Counted from the first letter of the stretch, positions 42,833 through 51,067 are shown. The stretch: 64,000 nucleotides of DNA from Emticicia sp037153985 (GCF_037153985.1 NZ_JBBAYI010000001.1:806001-870000); one strand, 5' to 3'. Notes: generated by a model from the letters alone, not told the origin. Numbers and translations: made by a program.

Positions 42833-43864
42833 ATGTCTGAAATACAAGATAATATCGACAACGAAGAAGAAGACGAGTTATATGAACACCAACGGGTTGT
42901 TGTTGATAAAGGACAGACCTTGATGCGTCTGGATAAATATTTGCCTCATTTTTCAAAAAACATTTCACGGAACAGGATTCAGAACGCCATCGAAGCGGAG
43001 TCTATCAAAGTAAATGGTTTACCTGCTAAAGCCAGCTATAAAGTAAAACCCTTTGATGTTATTACGTATTCGTTACCCAAACCTCCGCGCGATACAGAAC
43101 TTGTTCCTGAAAACATACCACTCAATATCGTTTTTGAAGATGAAGATATTTTAATTATTAATAAGCCCGCAGGAATGGTGGTGCATCCGGCTTTTGGTAA
43201 CTGGACGGGTACCTTAGTAAATGGGCTTGTTTATTATTTACAGAACCTGCCCACACATCGGAACGGAGAAATAAGGCCGGGGTTAGTTCATCGAATTGAT
43301 AAAGATACCTCAGGCTTGTTAGTAATTGCCAAAAACGATTACGCCATGACTTTTCTGGCTAATCAGTTTTTTGAACATACCATTGAGCGCACTTATTATG
43401 CACTGGTTTGGGGTGTACCCAAAGAAGCCAGCGGAACCATCCATAACTTTATTGGCCGAAGCCTTCGGAACAGAAAGGTATCAGATGTTTTTCCAGACGG
43501 AACTCAAGGGAAAGAAGCTATTACTCATTATAAAATTCTGAAAGATTTAAGATACGTATCACTGGTGCAATGTAATCTGGAAACGGGTAGAACCCACCAG
43601 ATACGTGTACACATGAAGCACATTGGCCACCCATTATTTAATGATTCTGAATACGGTGGTGATAAAATTCTGCGCGGACAGGTTTTTAATAAATATAAAC
43701 AGTTTGTAGAGAATTGTTTTGACATTATACCGAGGCAAGCCCTTCATGCCAAAACTTTAGGGTTTGTGCATCCGAGAACAAAAAAATGGCTACAATTCGA
43801 TACAGAACTACCAGACGATTTTAAAGGTGTGCTGGAAAAATGGGAGAATTACATAACAGAATAG
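42833..43864 (+). CDS. RluA/RluD family pseudouridine synthase
   Basis: 343 aa. An acidic leader is followed by an S4 RNA-binding domain (about 26-85; MRLDKYLPHFSKNISRNRIQNAIEAESIKVNG) and the RluA-type catalytic domain (about 100-335). The catalytic aspartate is D156 in LVHRIDKDTSGLLVIAK; GRTHQIRVHMKHIGHPLFNDSEYGG is the second signature. RluD modifies U1911/1915/1917 of 23S rRNA in helix 69; sequence cannot distinguish RluD from RluC-type targets with certainty, though the S4 domain plus length suit RluD. Followed after 47 bases by a GNAT gene, probably in the same transcript. Confidence 0.92.
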   Translation: MSEIQDNIDNEEEDELYEHQRVVVDKGQTLMRLDKYLPHFSKNISRNRIQNAIEAESIKVNGLPAKASYKVKPFDVITYSLPKPPRDTELVPENIPLNIVFEDEDILIINKPAGMVVHPAFGNWTGTLVNGLVYYLQNLPTHRNGEIRPGLVHRIDKDTSGLLVIAKNDYAMTFLANQFFEHTIERTYYALVWGVPKEASGTIHNFIGRSLRNRKVSDVFPDGTQGKEAITHYKILKDLRYVSLVQCNLETGRTHQIRVHMKHIGHPLFNDSEYGGDKILRGQVFNKYKQFVENCFDIIPRQALHAKTLGFVHPRTKKWLQFDTELPDDFKGVLEKWENYITE

Positions 43865-43911
43865 CTAAATTAATACCCTAAATAAAATCTAATTAAATTA
43901 CAGCCAACAGA

Positions 43912-44364
43912 ATGAAAGTTAAAATCCGAAAAATACGCAAAGAAGATGTACCACAAGTTTTTAATCTGGTATATGAATTAGCCGTTTATGAAAAAGCACC
44001 TGAGCAAGTAACGAACTCGGTTGAAATGATGCTGAAAGATGGTTTTGGTAAAAACAAAATTTTTGGCTGCTTTGTAGCAGAAGTAGATGGCATAATTCAG
44101 GGTATATCGATTTATTACTATCGCTATTCGACATGGAAAGGCAAAAGGCTGTATCTGGAAGACATTGTTGTTACAGAAGCCATGCGTGGTAACGGGCTAG
44201 GTAAACTCCTTTTCGATAAAACCATTGAAGAGGCAAAAAAAACCAATTGTACGGGTATGATGTGGCAGGTACTAGACTGGAACGAACCCGCAATTAACTT
44301 CTATAAAAAGAATTTCCCGACACGCTTTGATGCTGAATGGATTAACTGCCATCTGGATTTTTAA
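43912..44364 (+). CDS. GNAT family N-acetyltransferase (diamine acetyltransferase-like)
   Basis: 150 aa, cytoplasmic. Acetyl-CoA-dependent transferase fold: VKIRKIRKEDVPQVFNLVYELAVYEKAPEQV at the start and the core YLEDIVVTEAMRGNGLGKLLFDKTIEEAKKTNCTGMMWQVLDWNEPAINFYKKN, with the RGNGLG pyrophosphate-binding loop (about 95-100). The N-terminal pattern with ExAxYEKAP and the LDWNEPAxxFY segment is like spermidine/diamine N1-acetyltransferases (SAT group). Function in polyamine control is possible. It is convergent with the small lipoprotein gene ending at 44366, with only one base between the stops. Confidence 0.9.
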   Translation: MKVKIRKIRKEDVPQVFNLVYELAVYEKAPEQVTNSVEMMLKDGFGKNKIFGCFVAEVDGIIQGISIYYYRYSTWKGKRLYLEDIVVTEAMRGNGLGKLLFDKTIEEAKKTNCTGMMWQVLDWNEPAINFYKKNFPTRFDAEWINCHLDF

Positions 44365-44365
44365 A

Positions 44366-44602
44366 CTAGTTTTTTTCAATTGCGCGGCGTTGTTTTCTGA
44401 CTTTTCTTTTATTGCTGTCGCCTACTAGTTTTTCGCCAACAAAATGCACCCTCGTTTTCCAGATTTTTCGGGGCGAGAACGTTTTTTCTCCGTGCCGATG
44501 TTCCATCCAGACCTGACATGACTTGATGGGACACGGCCTATATATATAACAACTTTGTAGTAATACGAGTAAAAGAGATATAGCTAATAATTTTCTCATC
44601 AA
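44366..44602 (-). CDS. Small lipoprotein of unknown function
   Basis: 78 aa. A clear lipoprotein signal (MMRKLLAISLLLVLLQSC, C18) followed by a short, strongly basic tail rich in Arg/Lys and containing SCQVWMEHRHGEKTF and SPRKIWKTRVHF. The C/M-E-H-R-H-G core recurs in small Bacteroidota proteins I cannot name. Start could be either of two adjacent ATG codons. Likely anchored in the inner or outer membrane. No family assignment. Confidence 0.7.
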   Translation of the reverse strand: MMRKLLAISLLLVLLQSCYIYRPCPIKSCQVWMEHRHGEKTFSPRKIWKTRVHFVGEKLVGDSNKRKVRKQRRAIEKN

Positions 44603-44721
44603 GTATCAAAACGATTTTCTCCCCAAGTTATTTTCAAATACGCATTTAAAAAAGGTAAAATTATCTTTTCTCCACACATACTTGTCTGATAGTTGCAATT
44701 TTTCCTCGGTATAATTCTCAT

Positions 44722-44743
44722 TTTGGGGAAAATACACCCCAAA
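44722..44743 (+). repeat. Hairpin upstream of the 79-aa membrane protein
   Basis: Stem TTTGGGG / CCCCAAA (44722-44728 with 44737-44743), 8-nt loop, about 70 bases before the ATG at 44812. No T tract, so possibly a leader structure rather than a terminator. Confidence 0.35.
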
Positions 44744-44811
44744 TTCATTAAATTATTTATTTTTCCTTCAGGAATAAGTTTTTTAAATATAGAGGTATTA
44801 AATCTACAACC

Positions 44812-45051
44812 ATGAAAAAATCAGAAAAACTCGACAATGAAGATGAAGCTCAGGTTAAAGAAGAGAAGAATCTTAATTTCAGAAAAATGCTCTTATGGCT
44901 CTTAGGTTTAGGGTTAACGTTTTCGATAATTGCCTACATAGGTGGCTTTATAACCGTTGGCGGGCCTGGTAAGGGTGGGCGGTTCGGTATCATTACCCCC
45001 GAAGATTCGTCGGCAGTTGTTAAAAGCGACACCATCAAAGCGGAGCCGTAA
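44812..45051 (+). CDS. Small single-pass membrane protein
   Basis: 79 aa. A highly charged cytoplasmic N terminus (Glu/Asp/Lys, 1-23) is followed by one membrane helix (about 27-46; MLLWLLGLGLTFSIIAYIGGF) and a glycine-rich stretch GGPGKGGRFGIITPE, ending in a short acidic tail in the periplasm. I recognise no family. It lies 44 bases before the LEA-like gene and may be co-expressed with it in a stress setting. Confidence 0.65.
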   Translation: MKKSEKLDNEDEAQVKEEKNLNFRKMLLWLLGLGLTFSIIAYIGGFITVGGPGKGGRFGIITPEDSSAVVKSDTIKAEP

Positions 45052-45095
45052 ATTTTTAAATTAACTAAATTTCACACTTAAATTACACAACACAC

Positions 45096-45356
45096 ATGAA
45101 AACTGAAAGAGAAGAACTGCTTGATAAAGCAAAAGACATGAAAGAAAAATGGCAAGATAAAGCCGAGAAAGCATCAGATAAGGCAAGTGATAAAATGGAT
45201 GAAATAAAAGACAAAGCAAAAGATAAGTGGGAAGATGCCAAAGAAAATGCTTCGGAAGCTTGGGAAAAAACAAAAGAAAAAGCTGAAGAACTTGGAGATA
45301 AAATAAGTGAGAAGGCGCAAGAAGGAAAAGAGAAAGTTAAAAGCTGGATAAATTAA
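45096..45356 (+). CDS. LEA-like highly charged helical protein
   Basis: 86 aa, no signal peptide. Composed almost wholly of Lys, Glu, Asp and Ala in repeated 11-residue-like blocks (KAEKASDKASDKMDE, KAKDKWEDAKENASE, KTKEKAEELGDK), the pattern of group 3 late-embryogenesis-abundant proteins, and also of YtxH/CsbD-type stress proteins. Such proteins are disordered in solution and become helical on drying, protecting other proteins or membranes. Only composition supports the call. A terminator follows at 45398. Nearby stress genes (DUF892, SDR, GSP26) agree with a desiccation/osmotic role. Confidence 0.75.
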   Translation: MKTEREELLDKAKDMKEKWQDKAEKASDKASDKMDEIKDKAKDKWEDAKENASEAWEKTKEKAEELGDKISEKAQEGKEKVKSWIN

Positions 45357-45397
45357 GATATTAATCGTGGATTCTATAGTGGTTGTGAAAGTCAAAC

Positions 45398-45430
45398 AGG
45401 GGTATAGCATTTAATATACCCCTTGTTTTA
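45398..45430 (+). terminator. Intrinsic terminator after the LEA-like gene
   Basis: Stem AGGGGTATA / TATACCCCT (45398-45406 with 45415-45423), 8-nt loop, followed by TGTTTTA. An outer GTTT/AAAC pairing around a bulge can extend it. Confidence 0.75.
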
Positions 45431-45510
45431 AAACCAACCTCACTTGTATCTGAATATTGATTTCAAAGATATTTTACAGGAAACTGTTAAAAAGAACGTA
45501 ACTAAAATAC

Positions 45511-45638
45511 ACACAACTTCCAGTTTTTAAGGAAACGCACAACTTATAAAACTAAAAAGTCAATTGTTAAGAAACATAACAACGTTAAGGTCTTATTTAA
45601 ATTCACACAACTTAAAGTTATTAAATCTTACACAACTT
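45511..45638 (+). repeat. Four ACACAACTT-type direct repeats
   Basis: Copies at 45511-45519, 45537-45545 (first base G), 45605-45613 and 45630-45638, all in the same orientation and arranged as two pairs with periods of 26 and 25 bases. The stretch 45431-45680 contains no credible protein gene. Because a strong terminator follows at 45681, these repeats may lie in an untranslated or small RNA. Confidence 0.6.
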
Positions 45639-45680
45639 ACCTTACGTAATCCATTAAAATTAACTACAAAATCCAACACG

Positions 45681-45708
45681 AAGGGGGCCATTATCAAGCC
45701 CCCTTTTT
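45681..45708 (+). terminator. Strong intrinsic terminator downstream of the ACACAACTT repeats
   Basis: Stem AAGGGGGC / GCCCCCTT (45681-45688 with 45698-45705), 9-nt loop, then TTTTT. It lies 13 bases before the stop of the convergent 343-aa gene and terminates plus-strand transcription for which no coding gene exists between 45430 and here. Confidence 0.85.
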
Positions 45709-45720
45709 ATATGTTCCTTG

Positions 45721-46752
45721 TCAGGCTGCAAGCTGCTTTTTGCCAGTCGTATATTTTGTTAAAAATTGCGGTTTTAATAACTGGTTATATCGTTCTTCAA
45801 TGAATCCGTTTTTGAGGTATGCAGGCAACCCATTTAAAAACTGTTGATATGCGTCTAAACCTAGTGCTTTTATCAGATAGGCTTCATGTACCAGATTAAG
45901 ATAATACACAATGCCTGTAAGGGCTTCATGAAAATCTTCAAAAGCAATAGAGGCATTCAGAAACCGTTCAATTTCTCGGTTGCTTTCAGAATACTTCAAA
46001 CGACCCAGTAAATCAAAAATAGTAGTTACAGGTAGCTGAGAAGTAATTTTCTCCCAATCAAGTTTTGAGAACTTCATTATTATATCGCCTGTTTTTCTAT
46101 TTTTCAGTGCGGTATCTTCGTTACTTTGAATTACATCTCTCAGTTTCTTGGCCTTCATGGTACGCGTAGTACGCAGGAACTGAGCAACGTGCGAAGCAAC
46201 ATCTTCTTCATCTTTCAAGAAATCGACGCTTGGACGAATAGTACTTTTAGCCAACCGATGAATTTTGAAATCATTATAATTTCCAGAACTGTAATAGCCT
46301 AGTGAGGCCGGATAAAAGCCTCGCTCTACCCAACTTGCCATACGTTTTGTCACAAGGTCTTCATCAGAAGAATAAAAGCCCTGCGTACCTAATACAGCCC
46401 TGACCGAATAATATACACTAAAATAGGCCTGCGGAAAAGCCCAGTGCAACGAATGAGCCAAAAACTGCCTGTCGGGTGTTCTGGCTACGTTTCTAAGCGA
46501 AAACTCCGTATTCCAGGCGTTTATCATCATAGCCTTAATATAATTAACTCTTTGCTCATTCAGGAAAGGCTTAAAGCGTTTTAAAAAGGGCAAAGAGGCT
46601 ATTTTTGTCATTTCACCGGTTTTATCAATTGTTCGGTAAATAGCTTCAAAGTGATTAAAAAATACCTGCGCGGGTATTGATGATGCATCCATCATTGTTA
46701 TCTTTCCTGACTGATAATTTTTAATCACTGCATTTCTTTCAATATTCTCCAT
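45721..46752 (-). CDS. Conserved-looking cytoplasmic protein of unknown function (343 aa)
   Basis: 343 aa, predicted mostly alpha-helical, no signal peptide or membrane segment. Readable landmarks are SLPFLKRFKPFLNEQRVNYIKAMMINAWNTE (about 53-83), SLHWAFPQAYFSVYYSVRAVLG (about 96-117), a Lys/Arg-rich middle (about 190-215) and a C-terminal YYLNLVHEAYLIKALG. I recognise no family and no catalytic motif. The aromatic SLHWAFPQAYFSVYY segment could form a buried core. It stands alone between the repeat/terminator element and a 386-base gene-free stretch, in a region of stress-type genes. Confidence 0.75.
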   Translation of the reverse strand: MENIERNAVIKNYQSGKITMMDASSIPAQVFFNHFEAIYRTIDKTGEMTKIASLPFLKRFKPFLNEQRVNYIKAMMINAWNTEFSLRNVARTPDRQFLAHSLHWAFPQAYFSVYYSVRAVLGTQGFYSSDEDLVTKRMASWVERGFYPASLGYYSSGNYNDFKIHRLAKSTIRPSVDFLKDEEDVASHVAQFLRTTRTMKAKKLRDVIQSNEDTALKNRKTGDIIMKFSKLDWEKITSQLPVTTIFDLLGRLKYSESNREIERFLNASIAFEDFHEALTGIVYYLNLVHEAYLIKALGLDAYQQFLNGLPAYLKNGFIEERYNQLLKPQFLTKYTTGKKQLAA

Positions 46753-47138
46753 AATTTAAATAGATTATAAAGTAAAAGCGTGTTTGAGTATATGATTTTT
46801 TCTATTAGAACCCTTCTATATATTAAACGAAAAATCTATCAAGAAAATTCATTTTCAATTCCAAAAAATACCATTCAACCTACTGAAAATCAATCAATTA
46901 ACAAACATTAACATATTACAACAGTCATTTAAAACAGGCTTGTTTCTATTGCTTCACCAATAGTGTTTTTCTGAGGATTTTCTACCTCAAAAGATTATTT
47001 TTTTAATCATCATGAGGAAGATTTACGCCTGATTCTCGAACGTATAATCTATAAAATAACGTTGGAACGAAATTTTAGCAATATGGTGTCGAGTGAATAT
47101 ACTTTCACAATTTTTTATTCAACTAAACTCGGAAAATC
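46753..47138. other. Gene-free stretch between the 343-aa gene and DUF892
   Basis: 386 AT-rich bases with no supportable gene. It contains the 10-mer CTGATTCTCG at 47029-47038, which recurs at 50401-50410 before another stress gene, and a weak TGAGG/CCTCA hairpin near 46971-46990. No TTG/TAnnTTTG promoter was seen, so the flanking genes may use an alternative sigma factor. Confidence 0.5.
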
Positions 47139-47678
47139 ATGAAAACCTCAAATCAAGATTTCAGATCACAATTTTCAGAAAATGATGGTGAAAAACTCAA
47201 ATCACTTTTTGTAGATGGACTGAAAGACCTCTATTGGGCTGAAAATCATTTAGTAAAAGCACTGCCCAAGATGAGTAAAGCGGCTACTTCCGAAGACCTG
47301 AAGATGGCGTTTGAATCACATCTGGCTGAAACTGAAAAACATGTGAGTCGTCTGGAAAAGATTTTCGAAATGATTGGCGAACGCGCACAAGCCAAGAAAT
47401 GTCCGGCAATGGAAGGACTTTTACAGGAGAGTGACGAGATTGTAGCTTCTACTGATACCAGAAGTTTTGTCAGGGATTGTGGCCTGATTATGGCCGCCCA
47501 AAAAGTTGAACATTATGAAATTGCCTCTTATGGTACGCTAAGAAACATAGCGCGCATTTTAGGACATTATGATGCAGCAGAAATCTTACAGACAACTTTG
47601 GATGAAGAAGGAGATGCTGACCATAAATTAACAGAACTGGCAGAGGCACATATTAATGAAGAGGCTGCCGCTGAATAA
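47139..47678 (+). CDS. DUF892 (YciE/YciF-type) ferritin-like protein
   Basis: 179 aa, cytoplasmic four-helix bundle. The signature LKSLFVDGLKDLYWAENHLVKALPKMSKAATSEDLKMAFESHLAETEKHVSRLEKIF and the later AAQKVEHYEIASYGTLRNIARILG and LQTTLDEEGDADHKLTELAE match DUF892/YciF, with Glu/His residues placed for a di-iron site. Members are induced by osmotic, desiccation or sigma-S-type stress in many bacteria, but their reaction is not settled. Single gene, followed by a strong terminator. Begins a run of stress-type genes. Confidence 0.9.
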   Translation: MKTSNQDFRSQFSENDGEKLKSLFVDGLKDLYWAENHLVKALPKMSKAATSEDLKMAFESHLAETEKHVSRLEKIFEMIGERAQAKKCPAMEGLLQESDEIVASTDTRSFVRDCGLIMAAQKVEHYEIASYGTLRNIARILGHYDAAEILQTTLDEEGDADHKLTELAEAHINEEAAAE

Positions 47679-47707
47679 AATTTTCCGTTCTCTATTGTGT
47701 ATAAATT

Positions 47708-47751
47708 AACAAGAGAGAGGTTATTACATGAAGTAACACCTCTCTCTTGTT
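47708..47751. terminator. Bidirectional terminator between DUF892 and SDR genes
   Basis: Perfect 14-bp stem AACAAGAGAGAGGT / ACCTCTCTCTTGTT (47708-47721 with 47738-47751) between convergent stops at 47678 and 47762. Confidence 0.75.
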
Positions 47752-47761
47752 GTTAAGGCAC

Positions 47762-48607
47762 TTATCCATTGACGGGTTCGCCTCCATTCACATGAATCAC
47801 TTGCCCACTTATATAACTGGCATCTTCTGAAGCCAGAAAAACGTATGCCGGAGCTACTTCTGCTGGCTGGCCCGGGCGTTTCATGGGTGTATCTTTACCA
47901 AATTTCTTGATATGTTGTTTTGAGAAAGTAGACACGATGAGGGGTGTCCAGATAGGACCGGGTGCTACGGCATTGACTCTGATTTTTTTATCGGCCAGCA
48001 TACCCGACAAGGTTCTTGTAAAAGCAATAATAGCCCCTTTAGAAGAAGAATAATCAAGTAATAAAGGATTACCACGATAAGCCACTACCGAAGCCGTATT
48101 GATAATTGAACTACCTTTCTTCATGTGAGGTAAAGCTGCTTTTACCAGATAAAAATTAGAAAAAATATTCGTCTCAAAAGTCTGGCGAAGTTGTTCACTA
48201 CTTACATCTTTAACCTCTTCTTTCGGGAACTGTACGGCAGCATTATTAACCAGAACATCAATCCTCCCCCACTCTTTTATAACTCTTTCTACAATAGCAT
48301 TACAATTGTCTTCTTTACTTATATCTGACTCAATCAATAATGCTACCCTACCTTTTTCTTCAATTAACCTTTGGGTTTCAATGGCATCTTCACCATTTCT
48401 ATGATAAATAATAGCTACATTTGCGCCTTCTCTGGCAAATGCCACGCTCACAGCACGGCCGATGCCACTATCACCACCAGTAATAAGGGCAATTTTATTG
48501 AGTAATTTCTGAGGCTTCCGGTCATAAGGTCGTTCAAAAATGGGCTTATTCTTCATGCTTTCCTCTTTTGAGGCTGCAATATTGATTTCTTTTTCATGTT
48601 TTTTCAT
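47762..48607 (-). CDS. Short-chain dehydrogenase, general-stress-protein 39 / YghA type
   Basis: 281 aa. The N-terminal extension ending in RPYDRKPQKLLNK is typical of the GSP39/YdaD/YghA subgroup. Rossmann fold motifs: ITGGDSGIGRAVSVAFAREGANVAI (cofactor loop, about 42-66), VLVNNAA, catalytic S in NTASVVAY, Y-x-x-x-K in YSSSKGA (about 187-191), and PGPIWTPL. It reduces or oxidises an unidentified carbonyl/alcohol with NAD(P)H and is stress-induced in Bacillus. Last of three minus-strand genes (DUF2383-like, FAD oxidoreductase, SDR), 39 bases after the FAD gene. Confidence 0.92.
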   Translation of the reverse strand: MKKHEKEINIAASKEESMKNKPIFERPYDRKPQKLLNKIALITGGDSGIGRAVSVAFAREGANVAIIYHRNGEDAIETQRLIEEKGRVALLIESDISKEDNCNAIVERVIKEWGRIDVLVNNAAVQFPKEEVKDVSSEQLRQTFETNIFSNFYLVKAALPHMKKGSSIINTASVVAYRGNPLLLDYSSSKGAIIAFTRTLSGMLADKKIRVNAVAPGPIWTPLIVSTFSKQHIKKFGKDTPMKRPGQPAEVAPAYVFLASEDASYISGQVIHVNGGEPVNG

Positions 48608-48646
48608 GGTTTTCGTTTTTTTAAAGAATCGTTAAAAAACTATGCC

Positions 48647-49849
48647 TTACCTGTCGAAACCGAAAATATCTTCACCTGTATTTTTCTTACCCATCAATCT
48701 ATCTCGAATAATTTCTGCCGCCAATAAGCTAAAAACTATCCCATTCCCACCAAAGCCCAAAGCAAAGTATGTATTAGGCCACTCACTGACTTCTCCAATA
48801 TACGGCAGACCGTCTTTGGTTTCGGCAAAAGTGCCTGCCCAGCTAAAATCAATCCGAAAATCCAGATTCGGGAATTTCTTCTGAAAATCGTTGAGCAATT
48901 GTTTGGCCTTTCTGGAAGTAAGTTTATCTCTTTTTTCAGGATTGTAAAATGGTTCATCTCTGCCTCCTACCAATACCCTGTTATCGCTAGTAGTGCGCAT
49001 ATATAAGTAAGGGCGCGCCGTTTCCCAGATTAAACAATTTTCGAACCACAAATCATCCGACTCGAATGGCTCGCTAACAATGGCAAATGAAGAATTGAAG
49101 TCTACAATTTTTTTTGAGAGATACCCCTGAGCTTCATAGCCACAGGCCATTATCAGTTTTTTAGCCTGAATGGTTTCTCCATAATTTGTTTGAAGGCTAA
49201 CACCCTTTTTATGGGTATTTATGGCTACTACTTCGGTATTATCAAACACTTGCAGGTTTTGCTGCATACTTGTGTAGAGCAGTTCGTGTGTAAACAAATA
49301 GGCATCAATCTGCGCACCTGCGGATGATAACAAACCAGCCGGAGCTGAGAAAGGGAATAGCTCCGTGAGGTCGGCTTTGTTTAAAAGTGCTAAATCAATG
49401 CCGATGTCTTTCCTTAACTGATATTCTGTTTTGAGGCTCTGCACATCTTTGCTGGACGAAGCATAGTACAAACTCCTTCTGGAAGCAAACCCTACATCTT
49501 TTTTGAGTGAAAGGGCTATCTGTTTTATTTTATGAATAGCCTCAACGCATAGCAAATAACTTTTATTTGCTTTTTGGACTCCTACATATTTTGTGAGGTC
49601 GCTCAGGTGCGTATCTATTTCATATTGCAATAATGAGGTGCTGGCACAGGTACTACCCATACCTATTTTACGTTTGTCGACAACAATAGCAGGAATGCCT
49701 TCCTGTGTCAGATAATAGGCTATTAAGGCACCAGTTATGCCCCCGCCCATAATAACAACGTCTGTTTTGAATGAATGCTTAATAGAAGGGTAAGAACGTA
49801 CGATACCACTTCTCATTAACCAGAATGGAGATTCGGTTCTTAAATCCAT
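48647..49849 (-). CDS. FAD-dependent oxidoreductase (DAO/glycine oxidase family)
   Basis: 400 aa. The DAO superfamily FAD-binding motif is VVIMGGGITGALIAYYLTQEGIPAIVVDKRKIGMGSTCASTSLLQYE (about 31-77). Later segments SPAGLLSSAGAQIDAYLFTHELL, KKLIMACGYEAQGY and GLPYIGEVSEWPNTYFALGFGGNGIVFSLLAAEIIRD are the substrate and FAD-closing parts seen in glycine/D-amino-acid oxidase-like enzymes. The Cys in STCASTSLL is interesting because some members form covalent or redox-active sites nearby. No signal peptide. The substrate is unknown. In operon with the helical DUF2383-like gene (5-base gap) and the SDR. Confidence 0.87.
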   Translation of the reverse strand: MDLRTESPFWLMRSGIVRSYPSIKHSFKTDVVIMGGGITGALIAYYLTQEGIPAIVVDKRKIGMGSTCASTSLLQYEIDTHLSDLTKYVGVQKANKSYLLCVEAIHKIKQIALSLKKDVGFASRRSLYYASSSKDVQSLKTEYQLRKDIGIDLALLNKADLTELFPFSAPAGLLSSAGAQIDAYLFTHELLYTSMQQNLQVFDNTEVVAINTHKKGVSLQTNYGETIQAKKLIMACGYEAQGYLSKKIVDFNSSFAIVSEPFESDDLWFENCLIWETARPYLYMRTTSDNRVLVGGRDEPFYNPEKRDKLTSRKAKQLLNDFQKKFPNLDFRIDFSWAGTFAETKDGLPYIGEVSEWPNTYFALGFGGNGIVFSLLAAEIIRDRLMGKKNTGEDIFGFDR

Positions 49850-49854
49850 GTATA

Positions 49855-50319
49855 TTAGACCAATGCGGTATCAAGCACTTCTTTAGTTGTGTCGAAAGAC
49901 TTGCGCAGGTTTGAAATATGTTTTCCTAAAATAGTGAGCAGTTCTGGCAATGACAAAAACTGTAATAGATTCATGGTTGACTCATAAGCCTTTTCAGCGA
50001 ATTTATCGCCTAACTGGCAGGATAAAGCTACTGTTCTTGGATTCGTGGACGACATAGCCATCGTAAAATAAAACTGTGACTGATGTATTTTTTCGGTTTG
50101 AACCTGAATTGATTTATTGAGGTCTATATTACTATTCATGATGGAGCGGTCAATACAATCAGTAAAATCGTTCATTTCATTAATTTTTATCTGAAAGTAT
50201 TTTTTCAGATTGCCGTTTCTGATAGTCTGAACAGCATTCTGATAGCCTTTTACTCTGACAGCGTTAATCTCGCGAAGTTGAATAAGGCTTTTTACTGCTT
50301 CTTCATTTAACTTTTCCAT
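49855..50319 (-). CDS. DUF2383-like four-helix bundle protein
   Basis: 154 aa, all-helical, cytoplasmic. The layout (NEEAVKSLIQLREINAVRVKGYQNAVQTI, then FQIKINEMNDFTDCIDRSI, then TVALSCQLGDKFAEKAYES and SNLRKSFDTTKEVLDTAL) resembles the PA2169/DUF2383 ferritin-like family, including the final Lys/Asp helix. I am moderately sure of the family only. The family's function is unknown but members accompany stress genes. First gene of the three-gene minus operon; divergent from the GSP26 gene across about 248 bases. Confidence 0.7.
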   Translation of the reverse strand: MEKLNEEAVKSLIQLREINAVRVKGYQNAVQTIRNGNLKKYFQIKINEMNDFTDCIDRSIMNSNIDLNKSIQVQTEKIHQSQFYFTMAMSSTNPRTVALSCQLGDKFAEKAYESTMNLLQFLSLPELLTILGKHISNLRKSFDTTKEVLDTALV

Positions 50320-50400
50320 TGATGCAAAAGATTTTTATAGTTATGAAGTAAAATTGGGTAATATTCTATATTGAGACTATATAAAAAATCATTCCACGGG

Positions 50401-50410
50401 CTGATTCTCG
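50401..50410. promoter_or_regulatory. Shared 10-mer CTGATTCTCG, second copy
   Basis: Identical to 47029-47038 upstream of the DUF892 gene. Here it lies in the divergent region between the DUF2383-like operon and the GSP26 gene. Possible element of a stress sigma factor or regulator; two copies in 64 kb could be chance. Confidence 0.25.
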
Positions 50411-50567
50411 TCATATTTGTCAGGTATGAGTATTTAATTACACATTTGCCTGTTGCTATAATTACTCATTCTTTTTATTGGCAGATTATCTAATCGTTAA
50501 TTGTTATGGAACAGTATTTTTAATAATTGAACTCGTGAAACATCCACGTAAAAAACTTTAATTGACT

Positions 50568-51065
50568 ATGGAAAAAGGTAAAGAAAAAACTCAGGCAGAC
50601 ATTCGCGAAATGGTAAAGGATATTCAGTTTGCCATGCTCTGCACAAACAGTAGTAAGGGGCATATTCATAGCCGCCCGATGGGTACACAAGGCATGGATA
50701 AAGAAGGGAATATATGGTTTCTGACAGCCCGCGACTCAGAAAAAATAGCAGAAATCAAAGCAAACCCGCAGGTTTGTGTATGTTATTCTTCTCCTTCTGA
50801 TAATACTTATGTCTGTATTATGGGAAAAGCAGTGCAAGAAGACAACCAGCAAAAAATTGATGAATACTGGAGCCCTATGGCTAAGGCATGGTTTCCTGAC
50901 GGAAAAGATGACCCAAATCTGACACTCATAAAAGTAGTACCACATGAAGCTGAATATTGGGACTCAGACAGTAGCCGCGTGGTGGTAGGTTTAAAGATGT
51001 TAAGCTCGCTTGTTACAGGCAAAGAATATGTTGATGAAGGTGCTTACGGCACTGTGAAGTTCTAA
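50568..51065 (+). CDS. General-stress-protein 26-type pyridoxamine-phosphate-oxidase-like flavoprotein
   Basis: 165 aa from ATG 50568; an earlier TTG at 50562 is in frame but less likely. The split beta-barrel FMN-binding domain shows DIQFAMLCTNSSKGHIHSRPMGTQGMDKEGNIWFLTARDSEKIAEIKANPQVCVCYSSPSDNTYVCIMGKA, the GSP26/PPOX pattern. The closing EYWDSDSSRVVVGLKMLSSLVTGKEY is typical of GSP26. It may bind FMN or F420-like cofactors; activity in vivo is not known. Monocistronic, with a bidirectional terminator after it. Fits the surrounding stress island. Confidence 0.92.
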   Translation: MEKGKEKTQADIREMVKDIQFAMLCTNSSKGHIHSRPMGTQGMDKEGNIWFLTARDSEKIAEIKANPQVCVCYSSPSDNTYVCIMGKAVQEDNQQKIDEYWSPMAKAWFPDGKDDPNLTLIKVVPHEAEYWDSDSSRVVVGLKMLSSLVTGKEYVDEGAYGTVKF

Positions 51066-51067
51066 AA

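Noticed and set aside
45564..45803. 79-aa frame across the ACACAACTT region
   Set aside because: It reads through a strong terminator and into the antisense of the 343-aa gene; composition is not protein-like.
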